A stretch of DNA of 9,649 nt from Verrucomicrobiota bacterium. GTDB lineage: Bacteria; Verrucomicrobiota; Verrucomicrobiae; Chthoniobacterales; UBA10450. Made by a program: the position numbers and the translations under genes. The notes beneath the pieces were generated by a model. It saw only the letters and a program-made list of their open reading frames with translations. It was not told the DNA's origin and did not search any database. The stretch's first letter is position 1; the number at the start of each line of letters is the position of its first letter. Positions 1 through 6,373 of the stretch are shown piece after piece. The stretch is from positions 1 through 9,649 of the forward strand of contig VBQB01000276.1 of assembly GCA_005887855.1 (NCBI GenBank). The letters run 5' to 3'.

Positions 1-510
1 ATCGTCTCCGAATTTTCCATGGAGATCGAGCCAGATCGGCAAACTTTTCCGATGCGCAACCGAATCATTGCCGGTTGGAGCCACGGCATTGTCGTCGTCG
101 AAGCCGGGCTGAACAGCGGCGCGCTCATCACTGCCTCGCAAGCTGTCGAGCAAGGCCGTTCGGTCTATGCGGTTCCGGGTCACATCAACGCGCCGAGTGC
201 GTTGGGATCAAATCGCTTGATCCAGCAAGGCGCAAAGCTGGTAATGGATGCCAGTGACATTTTGGACGATCTGCAAATCCTTTTGCCGGAAACTAAACCA
301 TCGCCAGAAGCCGCGGCCCGTCCGTTGCCACCGCTCTCCGAGGATGAGCGCCGCGTTTATGAAGCGATCAATTCCACCGAAACGCCGATCGATCAGATTT
401 CCGCCAAATGCGATTTGCCAAGCGCAATCGTCTCTTCCACGCTCCTGCGCCTTGAACTAAAGCGACTGGTCAAGCAGTTGCCCGGGAAATACTTTGTGAA
501 ACTGGGCTAG
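1..510 (+). CDS. dprA: DNA-processing protein DprA, 3' part (5' end outside window)
   Basis: DprA (Smf) binds incoming single-stranded DNA during natural transformation and loads RecA on it; it acts in the cytoplasm. The frame is open from base 1 (IVSEFS...), so the gene starts upstream and the ATG at 19 is internal. Visible family motifs are FPMRNRIIAG, the VVVEAGLNSGALITA stretch, a GRSVYAVPG strand-turn, and SALGSNRLIQQGAKLV, which together form the second half of the Rossmann-like DNA-binding fold. After a proline-rich linker, the last 60 or so residues (SEDERRVYEAIN to GKYFVKLG) form the small winged-helix domain found at the C-terminus of many DprA proteins. The end looks intact. topB follows 66 bp downstream on the same strand. 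The partner downstream of dprA is often topA rather than a topoisomerase III. Confidence 0.93.
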   Translation: MVSEFSMEIEPDRQTFPMRNRIIAGWSHGIVVVEAGLNSGALITASQAVEQGRSVYAVPGHINAPSALGSNRLIQQGAKLVMDASDILDDLQILLPETKPSPEAAARPLPPLSEDERRVYEAINSTETPIDQISAKCDLPSAIVSSTLLRLELKRLVKQLPGKYFVKLG

Positions 511-529
511 GCTTGTGCGCGTCTTCCCC

Positions 530-560
530 TTGCCGTTTGCAATTAGCGCCAAGCTAAGCT
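530..560 (+). promoter_or_regulatory. Weak candidate promoter for topB
   Basis: TTGCCG (530-535) and TAAGCT (555-560) lie 19 bp apart and end 16 bp before the topB ATG. The spacing is long and the -10 matches poorly, so this is only a suggestion. The perfect short palindrome AAGCTAAGCTT (551-561) overlaps the -10. topB may instead be transcribed from upstream of dprA. Confidence 0.2.
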
Positions 561-576
561 TCGGTTGCACCTTTAA

Positions 577-2970
577 ATGTCCAAATCGCTCATCATTGCG
601 GAGAAGCCCAGCGTCGCAAGCGATCTCGCACGCGCGCTTGGCAAGTTCAAGCGCGAGAAAGATTTCTTCGAGAACGATCAATACGTCATCTCGTCGGCCG
701 TAGGGCATCTTGTCGAAATGGTTCCGCCCGAAGGCGCGGAAGTAAAGCGCGGGAAGTGGAACCTCGAAAATCTTCCGGTGCTGCCGAATCACTTTGATCT
801 GGTGCCGATCGAGAAAAACAAAGGACGTTTGCAAGTGCTCAAGCGCTTGCTCAAACGCCCGGACGTGGCCGAGATCATCAACGCCTGCGACGCCCCGGAA
901 GCGATTCGTGCCGGCTTCGAAAATCTCCGCTCGGAAAAAGAGATGCAGCCGCTGGCCGATGCCGCTACTTCGCGTGCGGAAAGCGATTGGTTGGTCGGCA
1001 TCAATGCCACGCGCGCGCTGACTTCTTTCAATTCCCGCACTGGTGGATTTCAAAAGACGGCGGCCGGCCGCGTGCAGACGCCGACGCTAGCGATTCTGGC
1101 AGGGCGGGAAGAAAAAATCCGCTCCTTCAAGTCCCGTTCGTACTTCGAAGTCTTCGCCGAATTTGGTGTGCAGGCAGGAAGCTATCGCGGCCGCTGGTTT
1201 GACGAGAAATTCAAGAAGGACGGAGACGAAGACGCGCGTGCCGAAAGAATTTGGAGCAGCGAACGAGCGACGGAAATCGAAAGGAATTGTGCGGGCAAAA
1301 TTGGTGAAATCACGGAGGAGAAAAAACCAACAACGCAGATTTCGCCGCTTCTTTATGACCTGACGACTCTGCAGCGCGAAATGAACAGCCGCTTTGGCTT
1401 GAGCGCGCGGCGCACGCTCCAACTCGCGCAAGCGCTCTACGAGAAGCACAAAGTTCTGACGTATCCGCGTACCGATTCGCGCTATTTACCTGAGGACAAT
1501 CTCGGCCAGGTGCGCAAAGTCATGTCGAACTTCGATGATCCATCGCTCGCCACTCATGCTCAGAAAGCGTTGCACAACGAATGGGTGAAGCCGACCAAGC
1601 GCGTGTTCAACAACGCGAAGGTGAGCGATCACCACGCCATCATTCCGACTGGTACTTCGCCTGTGCACCTGGACGAATTCGAGCGCAAAATTTTCGATAT
1701 GGTCGCGCGGCGGACGATCGCTGTTTTTTATCCACCGGCGCAATTTGAAGTGACCACCCGCATCACCCACGTTGAAGGCGATCCATTCAGAACGGATGGA
1801 AAGATCATTGTCGATCCCGGCTGGCTCGCAATCTATGGCAAGGAAGCGGCCGCCGACGACGAGCAGGCCATTGTTTCGATTTCGCCTAATGAATCGGCAA
1901 AAGTGCTCGCGATTGAAATCAAGGAAAACGAAACGAAGCCGCCTGCTCGTTTCAACGAAGCGACCTTGCTCTCCGCGATGGAAGGCGCCGGCAAACTTGT
2001 CGATGACGAAGAACTTCGCGCCGCCATGAGCGAGCGCGGCCTGGGCACGCCGGCGACGCGCGCGCAAATCATCGAAGGCTTGATTTTCGACGGCTACGTG
2101 GACCGTAAGGGAAAAGAACTCGTGGTCACCGCGAAAGGCCTGTCGCTCATCACGCTTTTGCGGAATTTGCACACCGACGTCCTTAGCAAACCCGAGCTGA
2201 CGGGCGAATGGGAATTCCGCCTCAAACAAATGGCGCACGGCAAACTCGACCGCCAGCATTTCATGGAAGACATCCGCGGATTGACGCGAGAGATCGTCGA
2301 AAAGGTCAGAAATTTCCACGGCGAAACGATCGAAGGCGAATACGCCAGCATCGACGTGAAATGTCCGAACTGCGGCGGCGGCCCCTTCGATGAAGATTAC
2401 CGGACCTTTAAATGTCGTTCGTGTGGGCTCATTATTTGGAAAACAATGGCTGGGCGGCTATTTGAGGCCGCCGAAGTGGAGAAACTTCTCACACAAGGAC
2501 GGGTTGGTCCGCTCGAGGGATTCCGCAACAAAATGGGACGCCGCTTTAACGCGACGGTGAAGCTGGGCGAAGATTTCAAACTGGAATTTGATTTCGGCGA
2601 GGGCGGAAACGGCGCGGCGCAAAAGATCGATGCCTCGCGGCACGAATCCATCGGCCTTTGTCCAGTTTGCAATGAGGGGCAGGTTTACGATCTCGAAAGC
2701 GCCTACATTTGCGAGCGCGCTGCTGCCGCGCCGAAAAAATGCACGTTCCGCATAAGCAAAACGATTTTACATCGCACCATCCCGAAAGAGCAGGTGCAAA
2801 AGTTGATCACGACCGGCAAGACCGATCTCCTGCCGAAATTTATCTCGAAAAAAGGGCGTCCTTTTTCCGCCCATCTCAAACTTGATAATGGCAAAGTCGG
2901 TTTCGAATTTGCCGAGAAAAATTCGCGCGCCAAAAAACCGCGCACCCGAAAAGTCGCCCCGGGATCATAG
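577..2970 (+). CDS. topB: DNA topoisomerase III (type IA) with an internal gap in the TOPRIM domain
   Basis: Type IA topoisomerase of the bacterial topoisomerase III group, which cuts one DNA strand through a tyrosine to decatenate DNA and resolve recombination intermediates. The 797-residue product begins MSKSLIIAEKPSVA, the first TOPRIM strand with the conserved Glu9. The nucleophile is Tyr296 in VLTYPRTDSRYL (codon 1462-1464). GRVQTPTLAIL (164-174) and the SDHHAIIPT segment are typical. Two four-cysteine zinc motifs follow, C596/C599/C613/C616 and C695/C698/C712/C722, each followed by a topoisomerase C-terminal repeat (KTMAGRLFE...GFRNKMGRRF; KTDLLPKFISKKGRPF). Oddity: at residues 104-108 INACD runs straight into APEAIRAGFENLRS. 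As I recall the family, DAGREGELIF and roughly 30 residues up to the SMTPEAIR segment should lie here. The Arg-Glu-Gly-Glu metal motif is therefore missing while the frame stays open. There is no clear Shine-Dalgarno before ATG 577, but the N-terminus matches the family. Confidence 0.93.
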   Translation: MSKSLIIAEKPSVASDLARALGKFKREKDFFENDQYVISSAVGHLVEMVPPEGAEVKRGKWNLENLPVLPNHFDLVPIEKNKGRLQVLKRLLKRPDVAEIINACDAPEAIRAGFENLRSEKEMQPLADAATSRAESDWLVGINATRALTSFNSRTGGFQKTAAGRVQTPTLAILAGREEKIRSFKSRSYFEVFAEFGVQAGSYRGRWFDEKFKKDGDEDARAERIWSSERATEIERNCAGKIGEITEEKKPTTQISPLLYDLTTLQREMNSRFGLSARRTLQLAQALYEKHKVLTYPRTDSRYLPEDNLGQVRKVMSNFDDPSLATHAQKALHNEWVKPTKRVFNNAKVSDHHAIIPTGTSPVHLDEFERKIFDMVARRTIAVFYPPAQFEVTTRITHVEGDPFRTDGKIIVDPGWLAIYGKEAAADDEQAIVSISPNESAKVLAIEIKENETKPPARFNEATLLSAMEGAGKLVDDEELRAAMSERGLGTPATRAQIIEGLIFDGYVDRKGKELVVTAKGLSLITLLRNLHTDVLSKPELTGEWEFRLKQMAHGKLDRQHFMEDIRGLTREIVEKVRNFHGETIEGEYASIDVKCPNCGGGPFDEDYRTFKCRSCGLIIWKTMAGRLFEAAEVEKLLTQGRVGPLEGFRNKMGRRFNATVKLGEDFKLEFDFGEGGNGAAQKIDASRHESIGLCPVCNEGQVYDLESAYICERAAAAPKKCTFRISKTILHRTIPKEQVQKLITTGKTDLLPKFISKKGRPFSAHLKLDNGKVGFEFAEKNSRAKKPRTRKVAPGS

Positions 2971-2998
2971 TGTCGCCCGCATAGCAGCAACGCATCAG

Positions 2999-3946
2999 TT
3001 ACCAACGTTCGACCTCGCGCTGGACGTGCTGCACCATGGCTACCGCCGCAATCAGGATCAGCGCCGAGACCACCTGGTGCGGGTGCAGCACCGCGTGAAA
3101 GACCCCCCATGTGATGCACACGGCGGCGAGCGTCTGCATCATCTCGAAGTAGCCCGCTGTCGATGCGCGGGTGAGACGCAGTCCTTCGAAGTAGATGAGG
3201 AGCGGGATGCCGCCCGAGATCGACGCCAGGAGGACCAGGAAGATGATCGCCTTTGTGGCGTGCAGCTGCGCGGCCGCGGGCCAGAGCGCCGCGCCATGAA
3301 GCCGGCCGTAGGCGAGTAAGATCAGCGTCATGCAGGTCAGCCCGACGACGATGCGCAGGCTCGAGGCGAGCCGGAGCGACATGCCAATCATGATGCCCCG
3401 GCCGGCGACAGTCGAGAGACCCCAGAAAAGCGCGCAGACTAGGGCGTAACCAGTGCCGCGGTTCAGTCCGGCACGCTCGAATGAGATCCCGATTAGCGTC
3501 GGATGCGCGATAGAGACGAAGACGCCGGCGAGGATTGCGATGCTGGCGTAGAGGAAGAAGCGGGGACTGAGACGGTCGCCGAAGAGCAGGAACGCTCCCA
3601 TCGTCGAAATGAGCGGCTGGATATTCAGGATGACGTTCACGACGGTTGGATTGCCGTGTTTCAATGCAAGCGTGAAGAAGATCGTACCGACGGCCGAGCC
3701 AGCGAAGCCCGAGAAGAGTAGGTATCCCCACCTGGGCGCATCGATCTTGCGGATCTCGTCGAGGCGTGAGAGGAGGATCGGCAGGAACATGAACAAAATA
3801 AGGACGTGTTCCCAGAAGACGATGACTTGTGCGTCGAACAGATCGTTGAGCGGGATACGCCACGCGCTCTCGGTGCCCCAGAGCGCCGCGCCGAGACCGA
3901 CGAGCCACGGACCGTACGTCACGCCACGCCTACTGCAGTTCTCCAT
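2999..3946 (-). CDS. EamA/DMT-superfamily transporter
   Basis: Integral inner-membrane protein of the drug/metabolite transporter superfamily, probably exporting a small metabolite; the substrate cannot be read from sequence. From the chosen ATG at 3946 it is 315 residues with about ten hydrophobic segments in two EamA repeats. The first runs from GPWLVGLGAALWGTESAW to the AILAGVFVSIAHPTL helix, the second from GTGYALVCALFWGLSTVAG to the VSALILIAAVAMVQHV helix. The Trp-Gly pairs near the start of each repeat and the NPTVVNVILNIQPL helix are typical. ATG 3946 (MENCSRRGVTYGPW) gives the usual short N-terminus. Upstream in-frame starts at 4015 and 4075 add a charged, non-hydrophobic extension and have no better ribosome site. 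It converges on topB, with 28 bp between stops. Its GC is visibly higher than its neighbours' (hand count 117/180 for 3001-3180 against 97/180 for 1801-1980 in topB), so horizontal origin is possible. Confidence 0.88.
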   Translation of the reverse strand: MENCSRRGVTYGPWLVGLGAALWGTESAWRIPLNDLFDAQVIVFWEHVLILFMFLPILLSRLDEIRKIDAPRWGYLLFSGFAGSAVGTIFFTLALKHGNPTVVNVILNIQPLISTMGAFLLFGDRLSPRFFLYASIAILAGVFVSIAHPTLIGISFERAGLNRGTGYALVCALFWGLSTVAGRGIMIGMSLRLASSLRIVVGLTCMTLILLAYGRLHGAALWPAAAQLHATKAIIFLVLLASISGGIPLLIYFEGLRLTRASTAGYFEMMQTLAAVCITWGVFHAVLHPHQVVSALILIAAVAMVQHVQREVERW

Positions 3947-4121
3947 AGCGAAGGGTGTACGGTCGGGGCGTCGCGGCGTCAACGCGCGCCGATTAATCCC
4001 TTTCTTTTCGTCCATGTGCTGAGCAAGCCGAGGAGAAGAGCAAGAACTCAAGCAAGAGTGAAGACGATGAAACATGCGTTGACGCCACAAGCGATGGTGT
4101 GGTATTTACTCTTTTCACACT
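3947..4121. other. Intergenic region between divergent EamA transporter and nrdR
   Basis: This 175-bp divergent region contains the optional longer N-terminus of the transporter (minus-strand starts at 4015 and 4075) and, at its right end, the best promoter candidate for nrdR. I searched for a NrdR-box-like palindrome and saw none that I would defend. Confidence 0.5.
4079..4108 (+). promoter_or_regulatory. Candidate promoter for nrdR
   Basis: TTGACG (4079-4084, five of six matches to the sigma-70 -35 box) is followed after 18 bp by TATTTA (4103-4108), a weaker -10. The ATG of nrdR is only 13 bp past the -10, so the transcript would have a leader of a few bases at most. That agrees with the absence of a Shine-Dalgarno sequence. 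No experimental support. Confidence 0.4.
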
Positions 4122-4676
4122 ATGCGTTGCCCCAAGTGCGGGTCTCGTGATGACAAAGTCATCGATTCTCGCCAGTCTCGGGATAGTTCGAGTATCCGGC
4201 GTCGCCGCGAATGTCTTAAATGCAAATATCGTTTTACCACTTACGAAGAAATTGAACGCTCCGACCTTCGTGTCGTGAAACGCGACCGCACCCATGAGCC
4301 CTTTGATCGTCGCAAACTCGCCGCCAGCATCGCGAAAGCTTTTGAAAAACGCTCAATGAGTCTCGTGACGCTGGAGCAGGTCGTGGACGAAGTGGTACAT
4401 GAACTCGAAACGAGCGGGCGCGAAGTTCTTTCTTCTGCCATCGGCGCCAAGGTGCTCGAAAAATTGCGTGGGATCGATGAAGTGGCGTATCTGCGTTACG
4501 CCTCCGTGCACCAGCGATTCCAGGATGTCGATGAATTCGTGGATGCCATCCACACCCTCGGCCGCCGAGTAAAAACAAATTCCCTCCAGCGGGAGTTGTT
4601 TCCGCCAGAGACTACACAAAGTGGATCGCGTGCTCCGGCGCGCGATGTAGCAATCGAAAATCATGGTCGCGTTTAA
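4122..4676 (+). CDS. nrdR: Transcriptional repressor NrdR
   Basis: NrdR represses ribonucleotide reductase genes by binding NrdR boxes, sensing ATP/dATP through an ATP-cone domain. The 184-residue product has the N-terminal zinc ribbon with cysteines 3, 6, 31 and 34 (MRCPKCG, ECLKCKYRFTTYE) and the VIDSRQSRDSSSIRRRRE DNA-contact segment. The ATP-cone covers about residues 50-140 (VVKRDRTHEPFDRRKLAASI to AYLRYASVHQRFQDVDEF). The family is usually near 150-160 residues; the extra C-terminal 30 or so (LQRELFPPETTQSGSRAPAR) look like an unstructured tail. ATG 4122 is fixed by the zinc ribbon at residue 3. No Shine-Dalgarno is visible. The stop overlaps the next gene's start by 14 bp in another frame, suggesting translational coupling. 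No ribonucleotide reductase gene is in the window. Confidence 0.97.
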   Translation: MRCPKCGSRDDKVIDSRQSRDSSSIRRRRECLKCKYRFTTYEEIERSDLRVVKRDRTHEPFDRRKLAASIAKAFEKRSMSLVTLEQVVDEVVHELETSGREVLSSAIGAKVLEKLRGIDEVAYLRYASVHQRFQDVDEFVDAIHTLGRRVKTNSLQRELFPPETTQSGSRAPARDVAIENHGRV

Positions 4677-5223
4677 AGAAGAATTTCCATATCTTCGCAC
4701 CGAATCAGGCCAGCTCTTTGAGTTCAACCGCGATTGGCTGCACGCTGCCATCAACCGCGCGGCGGACAAGGCCGGCTACCCAAGTTGGTGGTTGACCGAT
4801 CACGTGACGGAGAGCATTGCCTTTTACTTGCGCCTGCGAAATGACGAAAGCGTCGTCGCGTTTAAGCAGCTATCGCAGACGGTGCGCTACGTCCTGAAGG
4901 TGATTGGTTACAAGGAGATCGTTCCCCACTTTGCGCCAGCGCCCCCGCCCATTTCCGTTTCGCTCGTGGACATCGCTCATGAAGCGGGGACAGGATACGA
5001 GCTTGCGTTTTTTGATCTTCTTGAAAAACGAATCGACACGCTGATTGAAACTGGCGCGGACAATCTGCAACTTTGTTCGCTGCAAGCTTGCGTGAAGCAT
5101 CTTCGCGGCGTGAAAATGTGGACGCGCGCCTGTGATGCCCTGCGCGAGGAGATTGTCTGCTTTGTGCGCGAAAAACTAACTTCGACAAGTGAACTTGCGC
5201 GGCTCGATTGTTCGCTGCGCTGA
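4663..5223 (+). CDS. Hypothetical protein with ATP-cone-like N-terminus, coupled to nrdR
   Basis: I do not recognise a named family. The ATG at 4663 lies inside the end of nrdR (14-bp overlap), so the two are probably co-translated. The 186-residue product is soluble, with no signal peptide or membrane helix. Residues 10-90 follow the pattern of an ATP-cone. A short strand-turn (ESGQLFEFNRDWLHAAINRA) resembles the RDG-x-x-x-PFDREKI-x-x-AI motif. It is followed by VTESIAFYL, then FKQLSQTVRYVLKVIGYKEI, which resembles the IQD-x-VE-x-x-L-x-x-GY segment. A Pro-rich linker (91-98, APAPPPIS) leads to a second, mostly helical half (LVDIAHEAGTGYELAFFDLL, then a Cys-containing stretch CSLQACVKHLRGVKMW). 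The canonical Lys-Arg of the ATP-cone start is absent, so nucleotide binding is uncertain. Its position suggests a role beside NrdR, which is inference. Confidence 0.8.
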   Translation: MVAFKEEFPYLRTESGQLFEFNRDWLHAAINRAADKAGYPSWWLTDHVTESIAFYLRLRNDESVVAFKQLSQTVRYVLKVIGYKEIVPHFAPAPPPISVSLVDIAHEAGTGYELAFFDLLEKRIDTLIETGADNLQLCSLQACVKHLRGVKMWTRACDALREEIVCFVREKLTSTSELARLDCSLR

Positions 5224-5261
5224 AGTCCGTCTTCCGATCATCATTTCAACCCTGAAACGGC

Positions 5262-5597
5262 ATGACCATTTTTGAAAAAATCATCGCACGACAAATTCCG
5301 TCGAAAATTATTTGGGAAGACGACGATGCGATCGCGTTTCACGACGTCAATCCCCAAGCGCCGGTACATGTGCTAATCGTGCCAAAAAGAGTTCTGCCAC
5401 GTCTCGCGGACGCGACGGAGAATGACCGAGCGCTGCTCGGCAAATTGCTCCTCGTGGCGCGTGATATCGCGAAGAAGCTGGATTTATCGAGCGGTTATCG
5501 TGTGGTGATTAACAGCGGACCAGATGCCGGGGAGAGCGTGCCCCATCTGCATGTCCACCTGCTTGGCAAACGCGCACTCGCCTGGCCGCCAGGTTAA
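5262..5597 (+). CDS. HIT-family (histidine triad) nucleotide-binding protein, HinT-like
   Basis: Histidine-triad proteins of the HinT branch are small cytoplasmic dimers that hydrolyse nucleoside phosphoramidates and related nucleotides. The 111-residue product is full length for the branch. It starts MTIFEKIIARQIPSKIIWED, has the internal FHDVNPQAPVHVLIVPK strand pair, and ends with the triad H95-L-H97-V-H99 in SVPHLHVHLLGKR, followed by the usual terminal WPPG. The N-terminal motif fixes ATG 5262; no good Shine-Dalgarno precedes it. It lies 38 bp downstream of the nrdR partner gene on the same strand and may be in that transcript. Its last 114 bp overlap, antisense, the 3' end of the transpeptidase gene. 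Confidence 0.95.
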   Translation: MTIFEKIIARQIPSKIIWEDDDAIAFHDVNPQAPVHVLIVPKRVLPRLADATENDRALLGKLLLVARDIAKKLDLSSGYRVVINSGPDAGESVPHLHVHLLGKRALAWPPG

Positions 5598-6188
5598 GAT
5601 AGCAAAGCCGTGCAATTTTGCGGCGCTTGTATTAAACGCCGCGCCTATCGGGGCGTTTTCGAAGAAGGGCTCGGCCATTCCCTTAGGCAAGCGAATGCAA
5701 CCGTGCGACGCTGCAAACGGTGGGACATAACCTTGGTGCATTGCGTAGCCGCCCCTGAAGAACATGGCATATGGCATTTGCGCGCCGTCGAAATGGGTGC
5801 CCGGCGGGCGGCGATCCTTGCGCGCGTCAATGTTTGATCTCACCACGTTGCCATAATCATCCACATAATCGCCGAATATGGTTGAGACATGGTCTACGCT
5901 CTTTGAGAGAACTTCATAGTGTCCGGGCGGGGTGGAAAAACCAGGCTTGCCTGTGGAGACAGTCGATTCGCCGACGACCTGTTTACCTTTGTAGAAATAA
6001 GCCTTCTGCTCCTCGATATGGACGACGATCTTCGGCGAGCCGAGGACGCCATCGCCGTGCCAATAGCCATGCGGTGGCATAAATGCGGCGAGCGGCTGTT
6101 GTACGTAGGGTGGGAGTTCTTCGCAGCTGGAACAGAAAAGGACGATTGCCACTCCAACCAAGAGTTGATTAAGACCGCGGAATTTCAT
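5484..6188 (-). CDS. L,D-transpeptidase (YkuD), probable lipoprotein
   Basis: YkuD-domain enzymes cross-link peptidoglycan or attach proteins to it through an active-site cysteine, outside the cytoplasmic membrane. The 234-residue product opens with a signal peptide (LNQLLVGVAIVLFCSSC) and a probable lipid-modified Cys22, then EELPPYVQQP. The YkuD domain covers about residues 52-185, with ITTG-like VSTGKPGFSTPPGHYEV, the YAMHQG histidine (H151) and the catalytic SHGCIRLP motif (H162, C164, R166). Oddity: the domain should end near residue 185 (FFENAPIGAAF), but the frame continues about 50 residues. From about residue 198 (LTWRPGECAFAK...) it is simply the antisense of the HIT gene. The original stop has probably been lost to a small deletion or mutation, although a true overlap cannot be excluded. 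The start at 6188 is set by the signal peptide. Confidence 0.9.
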   Translation of the reverse strand: MKFRGLNQLLVGVAIVLFCSSCEELPPYVQQPLAAFMPPHGYWHGDGVLGSPKIVVHIEEQKAYFYKGKQVVGESTVSTGKPGFSTPPGHYEVLSKSVDHVSTIFGDYVDDYGNVVRSNIDARKDRRPPGTHFDGAQMPYAMFFRGGYAMHQGYVPPFAASHGCIRLPKGMAEPFFENAPIGAAFNTSAAKLHGFAILTWRPGECAFAKQVDMQMGHALPGIWSAVNHHTITAR

Positions 6189-6198
6189 CGAGTGGCGA

Positions 6199-6228
6199 AT
6201 AGTAAGGGGCCGCGATCAACGCATTCAA
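6199..6228 (-). promoter_or_regulatory. Candidate promoter for the L,D-transpeptidase gene
   Basis: On the minus strand TTGAAT (6228-6223) and TACTAT (6204-6199) are separated by 18 bp, each with four of six consensus matches. The -10 ends 10 bp before the start codon, so the leader would be very short or absent. Inference from pattern only. Confidence 0.35.
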
Positions 6229-6337
6229 CTCAAATATTGAGGTCGATCTTGCTCTAGCTGCCCGGGCTTGTCTTGGGCGCGACGCCAAAGGAGGCATTGC
6301 GTATCGCTCAACACTCACAAATCGCCGCCACAGGAGT

Positions 6338-6366
6338 TTGACGCTGCGCACGTAAGGAAATACGCT
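6338..6366 (+). promoter_or_regulatory. Candidate promoter for the 3-hydroxyanthranilate genes
   Basis: TTGACG (6338-6343, five of six -35 matches), a 17-bp spacer, then TACGCT (6361-6366), which keeps the key T1, A2 and T6 of the -10 box. The ATG at 6374 is 7 bp beyond the -10, so transcription would start at or next to the A of the ATG, giving a leaderless message. The 185-bp region 6189-6373 otherwise holds only the divergent transpeptidase promoter candidate. Confidence 0.42.
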
Positions 6367-6373
6367 CCGCATC

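Noticed and set aside
457..1053. Minus-strand open frame of 198 codons across the dprA-topB junction
   Set aside because: Antisense to both conserved genes, with no motif; the topB N-terminus accounts for the conservation.
1486..2319. Minus-strand open frame of 277 codons inside topB
   Set aside because: Antisense shadow of a well-conserved gene in a GC-rich codon context; no recognisable domain or start signal.
2703..3908. Long minus-strand open frame of 401 codons
   Set aside because: It runs antisense to the end of topB and out of frame through the EamA transporter. Its protein is rich in Arg, Pro and His with no family motif, while the overlapping frame encodes a clear ten-helix transporter.
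5620..5642. Inverted repeat GCGGCG / CGCCGC downstream of the HIT stop, considered as a terminator
   Set aside because: The 6-bp stem has an 11-base loop and no T run on the 3' side in either direction. It also lies within the end of the YkuD coding region.
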